This document shows, piece by piece, positions 22,227 to 32,795 of a DNA stretch of 64,000 nt; position 1 is the first letter of the stretch, and each line of letters opens with the position of its first letter. Source of the stretch: Blasia pusilla (lineage: Eukaryota; Marchantiophyta; Marchantiopsida; Blasiales); NCBI GenBank assembly GCA_050084515.1, contig CM114275.1, positions 620,001 to 684,000 on the forward strand, written 5' to 3'. The notes beneath the pieces were generated by a model that worked only from the letters and a program-made list of their open reading frames with translations, was not told the origin of the DNA and searched no databases. The position numbers and the translations under genes are program-made.

Positions 22227-23365
22227 GGATTTCAATTGTCAAATTCACAAGTATTTACGAATCGAGAAGCCATTCTCCAATAATAATATAAATCAATATA
22301 ATTAAATAAATAAAGAGTGGGGTTTGAGAAATCTCCTCACAAGTTTTAAAAGAAGGAGTTGAATTAAGAAGAGACAATTAAATGGAGAAGAGAAGGAATA
22401 GCGGATGCTTTTTAAAATTTGAAGATCATGGATGTGCATAGCACGGGCAACCCTCTAATGCATGAAGTTGGAGATGGTTAAATTCTTATCTCCCTCCATT
22501 TTCAAACTCCTTTTTATACCTAGGAGTGCCCCCTTCATTTTGCAAACTTCTCTCTTCTTCGCACTTGCATTCTCTAACAAAAGGATCGTTCGCCTGATGA
22601 GTCAATGAGATCATTCGGAATTAATTTGAAGTGAGACTTGACGATTTTGAGAGTTAATCATCATCGTGGGAGGTAATTTAAACTTGTGCATCGCTCGGAC
22701 TTACACTAGTTATTTGTTAATAACATCGTTCCAAATTGATAAAGTGGCATTTGATAATTTTGGAAGTAAATTATTGTTTGAGGAGATAATTTAAATTCGT
22801 GCACTAGATACTCATGTTATTGATAGTCAGGATTTGTTTGGTAGTTGTAAAAATAATTGCCACACCTTCTTTATTGTGCGTTGGTTTTGAAGCAAGGTTT
22901 TCATATTTACTTTAGACATTGCATGAATACCTTATTGGAATTTATTCCAGTCCGGAAAATTACAAATTCGAGTTGGATCTTTCAACTTTTTACAAAGAAA
23001 TCCCTATTCGCTATCGGAATTTTTTTTGAACTTTTGATTTTATATATGAAAATTCTAAATTTTGTCCGCCGGTCTTATAATAGATGTCGACACTAGTGGG
23101 AGAAATATCATTTTTATTAGTGATACTTATATTGTTGATATACATGATTTTTTTGTTGGCTATTATTATATTTTCTATTCATTGCATTGTTAGTGGAGTT
23201 AGGTTCCGATGACAAATAAAGCATGAGCCAATTTTCATGAAACATTCTATGATAAAGGAAAGAACACTTAACCAAACACTCATTTGGTACAAAGAGTAAG
23301 CAAAGGAACATGTCACGTCTTTTAGGATAGATCAGTGAGATCTAGTAGAGCGCCTTCGCGAGTAG
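22227..23365. other. AT-rich intergenic spacer
   Basis: No gene recognised between the foldback element and the gypsy element. Frames are short and AT-rich. Confidence 0.6.
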
Positions 23366-23425
23366 TGGAGGATATTTTGGTTCTTCTCGCATCTCTGTTT
23401 GGGTGCCATGAGTTAGCATGGGACC
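23366..23425 (+). repeat. start of 5' LTR (segment shared with 3' LTR)
   Basis: Begins TGGAGGATATTTTGGTTCTT and matches 30330-30390 for about 60 bp with a few differences. After CATGAGTTAGCATGGGA the two copies part, so the true 5' LTR end cannot be set from this window. The sequence to about 24500 is a GC-rich leader with many CGCCGCC-like blocks. Confidence 0.65.
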
Positions 23426-24532
23426 TTCACCGTCAACGGTCCACTGTCTCCGTCCGCCGTTGGCCGCCGCCGTCGCCTAGCGTTGCTCAAAGTCGCGTTC
23501 GGCCATTGTTCACCGTTGGTTGCCATTGCAGCCATTACGGAGTGGACGGTCTTCCATGACGACCGTTGATTCTCTAACTTGCGCCGCCACCACTTACTTT
23601 TTTGTGGTCGCCGCCGTCATCGCAGTTTTGTCATCAACCAGTGATGGCAGATGACCTCAGGTTGATGTTGTTTGAGTTTTCATTTCATTCTGCTATGTTG
23701 TGATTGGTAGTCGCTCGACGATGATCAAGTACCGTGCCGTGACACCCATACCCGCAACGCGCCGCCAATTTCCGCGTCGAGCCGCTTGTGGCCGCACCGC
23801 ACCGTCTCGATCGCGGAGCCGCTCCTTCACTAAGGTGTAGAGCGTGTGTATTACTAATTGAGGAGGGTTTGTCGTGCAGTGCTTCATCCCACTATCGAGT
23901 GCCATGCCGTTCTGTAGCCGTTCTGTGCCGCCATTGCTGTACCGTACCGGTGGATCCCCACCGCAAAATGAGAAGATTTGAGCATCGTCAGTACTAGAGG
24001 GGTACAACTTGCTGATTGGAGGATTTAGTTATCACGACAAAGTTGGGCTCGAGGTTTGCAGTTGCTAAAGAGCAATCGAAATTTGTTCAGGTTACCCATT
24101 ATGGTCTTTTTCCTGCACGTGTTAGGGAATTCCGAGTATTGGGTAGTTATTGGGATATTGGGTTTCGTGCGTCTGCTAAGAGCATCGTTGATGTATGGGT
24201 TTAGGGGACATAGACTTGTGTGGGGTGTCTAGAGTTGAGGGTATGTGCTATTCATGAGATGATAGGATAGTAGTTGATTTGTCGTACCACGCCGCTTGTT
24301 GTCGCACATCACACTTCTCAGTGAGAGAGAGTGTAGATTGAGTGCCGCATGTTAGTTGGAGTGATTGAGTGATTACTCGCGAGGTTGAGAGTGATTGCGT
24401 GAGAGGGGCATGAGGGTCATCACGGCGTCCTTTTGGGACTTTGAGAGGCGAGGTGGTGGACCTGGGAGTAGCTCTAGAGGTTTTACGCGGACTGGCGCAA
24501 GGTTTCGAGGGTCTCCATGTGAGGGACCGCCT

Positions 24533-25920
24533 TGACCTCCTTCTGTGTCATCTTCAGACGAGGGGGAGATTTTAGAGGAGTCGGTTAGTGCATCACCGCA
24601 CACAGTTAGTGGTCCTACCGCTTGGAAGTACGAGGTGGTCGACCGGGGTAGAGGACCGCGTAGGTTTTCGGGTGCAATAGGCACTATAGAGTTACATGAC
24701 TTCATTGCGGAGTTTAGGAGTTGGTGTGACTCATAGTGGGCTAGGAACTCTAGAGAGTTCAACCCGTTTACAGCATGGAACAGTATGTTCCAACACCTAG
24801 AGGGGGCACCCATGGACGATTACCATGAGTTCTCCCACAGATATGCCCAGGAGATTGAGGCATGGCGACTCTACTATGACCCACACTATGTGTCATGGAC
24901 AGAGCCATTCCCAAATGAGGAGGAGGAGTCAAGAGAGGCTACTCCCTCTTCCACCGGTGATGTTTTAGGATAGGTAACTCGCACTTGAGCAGTTGCATCG
25001 TCCAGTCGGGTCCGTCCCAGGTTCAACCCCGTAGTTGAGTTCTTTGCGGAGTTGAGGACGAACTACCAGGGGGTACGGACAGAGAAGTTGCGGAGCATCC
25101 ACGACTTCCAGAAGTGTATGGGTGAGAGTTTGTGTGAGGCCTACACTCGCTTACGCATGTTGATTAACGTCACTCAGGGGGTGATAGAGGCCCAGCCTAT
25201 CCAGTCATGGTACGCGATGCTGGACCGAACCCTTCGGACACGAATGTGGGAGAGGGTGTTTCTTATGAATACCTCATCCACGTTGAGAGATGTTTTTATG
25301 ACCGCCAAGAACATTGAGCGCAACATAGTGGAGGAGAGCATAGCCACCATGAGTTCTGGGCGAAAGCAGCCACGAGTATCTGCACCACCAGTGCAGCAAC
25401 GTGGATTTCGAGAGAGGATTGTGGCACCACGAGCACATGGAGGTTATCAAGAGCCTGTGCCACAGAGTCCCGCGCCGTCATATGCGGCGCAGCAGCAACA
25501 GCCGCCAGGTATCATTTGTTGGGCATGTAGTGGAGCCCATCACCAACGCGATTGCATCGGTCAGGGTCATGGGCGTGTGCCTTAGCATGGAGGAGGAGAT
25601 GGTGCTGCACTAGAAGGTTATCAGTGTGACTATTGTCAAAGGTATGGTCACACACACGCCAGATGTTTCAGCTTATACCTTGAGTTACGCCCGAACCGAG
25701 GGCCAGAGAGGGCACCAGAGCGAGTAGTTGGTTAGGGTGGGCCTAGAGGTCGTGCACCAAGTGGTCCCGTTGGGGGACGAGGAGGTGGAGTTGCCCGAGG
25801 GGGTGGTCGGGTTTCCCGTGGAGGAGGTAGAGTTCCACCACCTAGAGGCGTCGAGGAAGACGCCGGGCGTGAGGCTGGGATGGCTGCTTCGATACAACAG
25901 CAAATTGCCGCTATGGAACT
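24533..25920 (+). pseudogene. gypsy gag remnant with two CCHC-type knuckles
   Basis: One frame runs through this region with in-frame stops (TAG, TGA). It begins with an acidic stretch near MSSSDEGEILEE and continues through a capsid-like helical part (SIHDFQKCMGESLCEAYTRL). It then has two zinc knuckles: CWACSGAHHQRDC, slightly off consensus, and CDYCQRYGHTHARC, canonical CX2CX4HX4C. A Gly/Arg-rich tail of repeated RGGG follows, then a short coiled-coil-like segment (QQQIAAMELRLADAG). Several stops replace CAG-type codons. Confidence 0.8.
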
Positions 25921-26613
25921 AAGGTTAGCCGATGCCGGATCGGTGGCATCGACATCATATGGAGCAGCCTGAGATATAGAGGATCTTGGTTGGATGTGCG
26001 GGGTTGCCCAAATGGAGGCCGCTGTAGTTGTTACGCGTGGAGCAGCCACAGAGTTGGATCCACAGCAAGGGGAAGCCAGGAAACAAACCATGCTTCCTCA
26101 ATCTTTCACATTGTCCAAGGCGATGAGGACCCCATCGATGGGTCCTGATCAGAGTTCCTGGAGATTTGGTGATATTGTTGGTGTGCAGGCACGGAGGGCG
26201 ATGGGAGAAGCGAGTGCGAAGACTCCCATTTCTGATGCTCAAGAGGAGCATGTGTCGAGCACGTTTTTTGGGGCGACCACTGCTGTATACCGCGCTCCTT
26301 TATTTTCTGCTTGCGATGTTATGACGTTGGGAGGTACGCCCACCAAGGTTTTCCAGCTGGCCGCTACGCTATATGAGCGTGGAGTTGGTATTCCTACGTC
26401 ACACTCAGGGGTGATTGCAGAGGAGGTGATGGACCTGCCCTTGGAGCTTATGCTCGGACCGTCCACGTCAGATTCATGGCAGGCTACGGCTACTAGGATG
26501 GCGGAGATGCCCGCTAGACCCGCAATAGAGCGTGCCATGGCTTCTCCTTGTGTTGTGTTGTTGGATAACCAGGGAGAGGTCTCCAGTTGGTGAGTCCATG
26601 AGGTATAGTTTTT

Positions 26614-26916
26614 AGTCCGCAACGTGTCCTATTGGATTTGGGAGCACAACCCTTGATGTTGGGGAAAGCAGCATTCACAGGATTGGGCTTGACGAGAGCC
26701 GATGTGGAGCGTTGTCCATTCCGGATACATACTTCCTTGGGTGGAGCGAGAACCACACATTATATCATCCGACAAGAGGTCGTGGTGAGGATTTTCCCGA
26801 GACATCCTACACATGAGTCCGTGGTGCGAGCCAAGGCGATAGTGACCGATGGAGAGTCCTACGACGTCTTGGTTGGTGGAGCAGTGTTGTACCCAATGGG
26901 GTTTTCCCTGGATTAG
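26614..26916 (+). pseudogene. gypsy retropepsin-like protease domain
   Basis: The frame reads VLLDLGAQPLML, which corresponds to the D-S/T-G-A active site of retropepsins but has Leu in place of the Ser/Thr. It continues to YDVLVGGAVLYPMG, like the second conserved strand. It ends at a stop at 26914. The Leu change would probably disable catalysis. Confidence 0.7.
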
Positions 26917-27629
26917 TGGGAGGACTCAGCGTCCTACAGACCATGATGGCAGTCAAGTGATGGGCGCCTTAGCTCATTACCCATTTGATTCATCAATGGA
27001 GTGATTGAGCGACGGCCAGGAGAGATGGCGACCTTAGCAGCATTTAGCAGCGCCATCACTTGGCCTAGTGATTTGATTGAGAGACATGTCCACGTAGAGG
27101 ACACTTCCATTCTTGACATTTCCATAGAGAGGAGTGTCATGGTAGCCGCATCATTCCGTGGAGGAGAGGTGTTGCTTTGGGGCTCGATTGAGGAGTTTCG
27201 ACGCTTAGCCGCTCAGCATGTGCAGACCGCGTGGAGAAAGACGTTTGCACCGGAGCGTGATGGGTCAGAGGAACCCGGAGCCTGGAGTGCTACTATAACC
27301 CCTTTGGACACCACCCCGATTGTGTGGTGCATTCCAGAGGAGGATATTCGCGTGTTGGATCTTTTTGGAGGGATAGCCACAACATCGAGCGAGGTTCTGG
27401 ATACTGCACGTGGAGGAGATCCGATTTTGTAGTTGGTTGCAAGGGAGCAGTTGAGTTCTGTTGTCCGAGACGGGGTTGCACCATAGCAACCATCGACACC
27501 CACGCCGGAGAGTCCTACCGTAGTCACGATGGAGACTTGGGAGGCAGATATGGGCCCTAAGTTTACAAGAGGAAACGGCGCGGGATACACCAGTTCCTTA
27601 GGAGTTATAGGAGTTGTTTTGCATTTAGC

Positions 27630-28226
27630 ATGCAAGATTTGGGCACGCTGAAGGATCCATGGATCCGCATTCAATTGTCGAGTGATACGCCGATCTTTCG
27701 ACGACCCTTCAGGTACAGTGACATGGAGAGGGCTCTGATTCAGAGTAGGAGCCATGACTTGGCTGGAGCAGGACTAGCGGAGATGTCGCATGGAGAGTAT
27801 GCATCTCCAACTGTCATGCCTGCTAAGAAGGATGTGCATGGTAACTGGACAGATAGGCGGATGTGTGGAGATTACCGACCTATCAATCGACAGACGAAGT
27901 CCGATATGTATGCCATGCCCATCCCTGAGGAGATCTTTGATGCTATTGGGCATGCAAAGTTCTTCAGTTCATTAGATCTTCAAGTTGGATACCATCAGGT
28001 GCCTATCAGAATGGAGGACATGCAGAAGACGGCATTTTGGGGCATCGATCCTCATGGAAAGGATTGATTGTACCAGTGGCAGTTCTTACCATTTGGGTTA
28101 AAGAACGCCCCGGCTGAATTTCATAGGGTCATGGATAGGATCTTGGCAGGTCTCAATTTTTCTAGGTGTTATATTGATTGACATCGTAGTCTTTAGCGCC
28201 ACGGTTGAGGAGTATGAGCAACATCT
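27630..28226 (+). pseudogene. gypsy reverse transcriptase domain, broken at the YxDD motif
   Basis: Contains the family landmarks RRMCGDYRPIN, FFSSLDLQVGYHQV, KTAFWG and, after an in-frame TGA, QWQFLPFGLKNAPAEFHRVM. At 28170-28182 the catalytic YIDD motif is split by one extra T between its two Asp codons. The frame then reads DIVVFSATVEEYEQHL and stops matching the family at about 28226, where the rest of the RT thumb and the connection domain are missing. Confidence 0.88.
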
Positions 28227-28228
28227 AG

Positions 28229-28530
28229 GTGGTGGCTTATCCTAGTCGCTCAAACAACGTTGTAGAGGCGAAGTATAGCTCCTATGAGGGTGATTGCTTG
28301 GTTGCGGTGTGGGTTGTCGCACATTCCAGGTGTTATCTATTTGGAAACCCCTTTACCATCATTACTGATCATCTGCCACTTAAGTGGTTGATGGAGTCCG
28401 ACAAGCTTATAGGGAAGCTTGCGAGGTGGGCTCTTTTGTTGCAGGAGTATGATTTCTAGGTGGTGCATAGACCTAGGATGCTCAACCAGGATGCACATGG
28501 TTTAAGCCGTAATCCATGCCCGAGTCAGTG
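28229..28530 (+). pseudogene. gypsy RNase H domain remnant
   Basis: Reads VVAYPSRSNN...YSSYEGDCLVAVWVV, then TIITDHLPLKWLM and ARWALLLQEYDF. A TAG stop follows, then VVHRPRML..DAHGLSRN. These are the catalytic and C-terminal blocks of gypsy RNase H. The upstream part is lost in the internal deletion. Confidence 0.85.
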
Positions 28531-28859
28531 AGATGAGACTGGAGCTCGTCGGCATGGAAAGAGTGATGAGGAGTTGGTATCAGGATGGCACGCGTCAGCC
28601 TATTTGGGCTTGTTGTCTATGGAGAGCCACATTGTTGAGAATTTGATGGCAAGGTCAAATGTAGAGTCCTTAGATCCAGAGGCCGGTGAGAACCGAGATA
28701 TTCACGACGATGGAGTAGTCTTGGAGTACCTGCGTATTAGCAGCGTTGCGAGCACACTGGGTGCTAGAGAGCGGGACCCGATCCTACAGCAAGCGAGACG
28801 GTTCCGGTGGGAGGGGACACATGTGTCGCGCGTTTGGGAGGATGGTAGAGTACGTGTAG

Positions 28860-29800
28860 TGCCTCATCCTTCACCGAGAGCACGTTTGGTGCGTCATGCC
28901 CACGAGGAGTTGGATCATTTTGGAGTGAAGCGGACGTACATCTTGCGAGATGCAGTATTGGTGGTGAGGCATGCAGACTGACGTTCAACAGTTTGTTGCC
29001 AGGTGCATGATGTGTGATCAGGTCCGAGCATCGTTCAATGCTCCGATTCCTCAGTTACATCCACTTCTGATTATGGGTTCAGGTTATAGATGGAGTTTGG
29101 ATTTTGCATGACCTTTGCCTTTGACGGAGCGCCATAGTCGTTATGTGTTGGTGATGATCGAGCACTTCTCGAAGTGGATAGAGTTGGTTGCATTGCTTGA
29201 CAAAGCGAGTGAGAGAGTAGCGTATGCCTTCCTAGATCAAGTGTTGAGTCATTACGGCATACCTGCTGAGGTGTTGACAGACCAGGGTACAGAGTTTCGC
29301 GTGGAGTTTCAGATCTTATGTTATCAAGCGTTGACCAACCACCGCACAACTTTGCGAGATCATCCTGAGGCGGATGGACTAGCGGAGAGGGTTGTGTAGA
29401 CGGTGAAGAGAGGATTGCGCAAGTATGGCTTGTAGAGAGGTCACCTAGGAGATTGGGACCTCTAATTTCGGTGATTGGCGATGAGATATAGATTCAGTAG
29501 GCAGACATCTTTAGTGTCTTTCTCACTGTACTTGCTACTTTATGGTCGAGAGCCAGATTTACATGCGGCCATTTGTCGAGATGTTGGTGAGGTGTTGTCC
29601 CTTGATGACCCTGATGTATGGATACGAGCATGTTCTCACAGGGCTGAGTTGTTTCAGAGATCGATGCCCATGGCGTTTGAGAAATTGGCGATTCCGCAGT
29701 ATCGGGATACGTTGAGGTATGCGACTATTCGGGGAGGTGGTTATCGACCTACTATCCAGAGGTTTCATGAGGAAGACTATGTCTACTTACTGTAGTAGAC
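28860..29800 (+). pseudogene. gypsy integrase remnant (H2C2 plus DDE core)
   Basis: The zinc-binding part is seen as RLVRHAHEELDHFG and, in a shifted frame, RCMMCDQV. The core holds the catalytic triad: an Asp in SLDFA, an Asp in LTDQGTEF and a Glu in ADGLAERVV. The C-terminal part reads FSLYLLLYGREPDL, then RFHEEDYVYLL. Stops interrupt it at 29110, 29397, 29433, 29463 and 29471. Confidence 0.85.
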
Positions 29801-29971
29801 TATGTCTACTACAGTCACATCCACGACGTTGGATGTGACTGTAGGGCGCACTATCTTGAGAGGGCGTCAGATTTTTCCATCTGGTGTTCTGTTATTTGAG
29901 GGACGCGATGGTATGACCATGGAAGGACCATGCGCATAGTTATACGCATGGTCCTTCCAAACCATACCATC
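29775..29971. repeat. cluster of three palindromes in the gypsy 3' coding end
   Basis: ACTGTAGTAGAC (29789-29800) pairs with 29804-29815 around a 3-nt loop. The overlapping CTACAGTCACATCC (29809-29822) pairs with 29831-29844. GGAAGGACCATGCG (29921-29934) pairs with 29945-29958, extended by GATGGTATG (29907-29915) and CATACCATC (29963-29971). GACTATGTCTACT is also repeated directly at 29775 and 29798. All arms given are perfect. Confidence 0.9.
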
Positions 29972-30317
29972 CAAACATTGACGGTAAGTTTATCCGAGCT
30001 TAGCAATAGTTTCTGCATGCTTACGATATATGTTGTGTGGTTCCGCCCGTGGTGCACTCACTATGCTAGTATGTGATGGGTGTTCGAGAGGATGGCATAT
30101 GGCATGTTTGACGCCACCTCTCACTAGGGTTCCTCAGGGACGATGGATGTGTCCCAGATGTACATAGAGTAGGTAGTTCTAGATTCCGACTTATGTCTAT
30201 GACATGGATGACAAGAAGGCGACTAACGATGGGGTCACATGAGCACCCGGTCTTTTCGCTCTTAGCGTCCTAAAGATGTATGTCACAATATGGAGTTAGA
30301 GGGACCTAACCACCAGC

Positions 30318-30395
30318 TAGGGGGGCGATTGGAGATATTTTGGTATTTCTTGCCTCTATGTTTGGGTGTCATGAGTTAGCATGGGATCGTGCGTG
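30318..30395 (+). repeat. polypurine tract and start of 3' LTR
   Basis: TAGGGGGGCGAT precedes TGGAGATATTTTGGTATTTC at 30330, matching the 5' LTR start. Similarity ends at about 30390, after CATGAGTTAGCATGGGA. The 3' LTR is therefore either truncated here or joined to other DNA. Confidence 0.65.
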
Positions 30396-32795
30396 TTTGT
30401 GTGTGTGTTTGGTGACAACGATGTATGTTGTGTAGCAATGGTATGCGCGACAAACACGATGATGTTACTTTTAGATTGTGAGACTAAGTTATGGAGCCGG
30501 ATCTCTAGATATAAAGCCCACTAATGGAATGATCTATGGCCATTACATCTTTACTGGTACATTCAAAATAACAACAAAAATAGTAAACTAGTGGAAGTTA
30601 GGTAGAATGCATGGATGATGATGGGTAACTGAAATTACCTATCATTAATCCAAAATTTGATCCAATAACTTGATCAACCCCCAAAACCATTTCTTGAGTG
30701 ACCCCTAATATATGTGGGATACGTGGCAATATTGGTCAAAATCTTTGGGTGTAGATGTCTCAAGCAAACATTAGGAGACCAGGCTCTACAATAATAGTAT
30801 AGATGCGAGGAAGTACTCAATATCAAGTTTTGCTAAATTTAAAGAAAATTTGTCTTATGAGATGGTCCAAATGTACCAATTACAATACCAATTTATTCTA
30901 TCAAATTTTGAAAATATCTCTTTCCTAAACCCTGCAGTATCCCTAATGAAACATATGTTCCTATTTCACAATCTTGGATTATAAGGAAAGTGTTGTTTAT
31001 CCATCCCTTTATTTTAATCACTTGCAGTTTATGTTCATCACACAAACCAATAACTGGTATTAGGAAGTACTTCTAATGTTAGTAGAGATGCTCCTATTTC
31101 ACAATCTTGGATTATAAGGAAAGTATTGTTTATCCATCCCTTTATCATAATTACTTGCAGTTTTTGTTCATCACACAAACCAATAATTGGGTCTTTGCAA
31201 GTACTTGTTATGTTAATAGTGACAGAGAAATTCCTATTTCAATCCTTATTCTCTTAGCAATTTACACTTCATACCTACTTGGCCGTAGTTAGCTCCTCTA
31301 CTTCAAAGCTTTTAACAAATTTTCACCTCATTTTTTCTAAATGATTTGCAAAATGAATTTGTGGGAATCTCTTATTTATCTTTGAAATCTCTTGTATATC
31401 TTTGATACACTAATATTCACATCCCCCGTTATCCATGATCCTTTCTCCATTTACCAGTAGTGACTCCATATTCATTTTGATTAGTTTGTGACACTTGCAT
31501 CAAAAAAATTTTAGTGTGTCAACCGTTTGTTTGAGTTGAGATTCAACCATTTATCCTAACTCAAAGCGATCTGATCCAATGGAACTTATAATCCCACATG
31601 TGATCATATACGAGAGTTCAAGATCACAAGACTAAGTTTCAACCTAAAAACCCAAAAAGTGCAACTTGAGGGGGAAATAAGTCATGACTCGTCAATTGAT
31701 TGAAATGAGTTTGACTTATCCAACTTCCACTCTGGAAAAGCATTTGGAACCTCATAAATTACAAATACCTCTTCCCTCATCTCTCTACTTGTGCTCCGAT
31801 GTAGAGTCTAGATTTACATTTGGACCCCGACTTGTACTTCTCAAACACCCACAAAATTCATCATACAAACATGAAAACCCTAACCTTCGCACAAACAATC
31901 AGCTTAGATAACATGGCTTTCCAGATCAGATATCCTACCATACTCATCTTAGAGCCCAAAGTTGACTTGCAATTCAGTTCTGTGACTTGTCCAAGACACA
32001 CTACATGGAACAACATGGGGCCCTAAGTTCCCAATATTCCTTCATGTAACCTCTATCTTCAAAGGGGAACAAGACCTTTACATCAGGCTCCTTGTCAGCT
32101 TTGTCACATAGCCTCAAATAGACATTTGCATAGTCCACCAACTGCAGCATAGACAACACAGGTTTTGAGATGTACCAATACAATCATCAGTTGGATGGAA
32201 TTGTCCCGATGGAATTCAATTCCCTTCCTATACTCCTTGTCCGATTCCTATTGAGGACTTGCCCCCACTTCCTACGTTTTCTTTTTGCCTACATCATAGA
32301 AAAATGACTTTTACAGTCATAGAGCAGACTAGGCAACAGGAACAGTGCAATAGGAAATCACCACATCCCTTCTAACTAAAATATTAGTCCCTCACTGGAC
32401 AGGACCCAGAAGAGCGAATCTCCAACATCTTGCGACACTAAGCCAGTACACTACTAGCCGTTGTGAAGAGCAACAGCTCAATCGCCTTTACAGGCCCAAG
32501 AAGCTTTCGGAACTATCAAGGACCAACTAGAATGGATGTCTCAACTAGCTCGCTGCTTTATTCTCCCGAGCTTCTAACTGCACTTTTGAAACTGCGATGC
32601 AAACTAGCCTTTCTTTAGAAAAACAATAATGTGTTTGGACATAATTTACATTCAAACCTTCTGACTTACAATCTATGGCCTGTGCATGCGCTTCTATTGA
32701 CAAATAGATCACTTTTGAGCTGAATGCGACTTCCAACCACATATGCCATCACCTATAGAGGTTGAGAAAAGTCTACTCCCTATTTTCTGGCCATA
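30396..32795. other. AT-rich spacer downstream of the gypsy element
   Basis: No gene seen. It contains a 133-bp tandem duplication (30958-31220). Its right end should include the 3' untranslated region of FIS1 (minus strand). Confidence 0.55.
30958..31220. repeat. 133-bp tandem duplication
   Basis: CCTATTTCACAATCTTGGAT starts copies at 30960 and 31093. The copies differ at scattered positions, including TTTTAATCAC versus TCATAATTAC. Confidence 0.9.

Larger units (their letters stand above)
23366..30395 (+). mobile_element. decayed Ty3/gypsy LTR retrotransposon
   Basis: A plus-strand element with domains in the order gag, protease, reverse transcriptase, RNase H and integrase, which is the Ty3/gypsy order. 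A 60-bp direct repeat (TGGAG...ATATTTTGGT...CATGAGTTAGCATGGGA) at 23366 and 30330 marks the start of both LTRs. A purine run (AGGGGGGCGAT) just before 30330 fits the polypurine tract. The coding part is broken by about a dozen in-frame stops, several frameshifts and an internal deletion between RT and RNase H, so it is not autonomous. I did not find a clear primer-binding site. The gag contains two zinc knuckles and a Gly/Arg-rich tail. Confidence 0.9.

Noticed and set aside
22591-22625. CTGATGA followed by GTCAATGAG, like the start of a hammerhead ribozyme core
   Set aside because: The second core element (CGAAA) is absent or changed to CGGAAT, and no convincing stem II or stem III pairing was found around it.
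25010-25045. B-box-like AGGTTCAACCCC in the gypsy gag region
   Set aside because: It lies in gag coding sequence with no cloverleaf around it.
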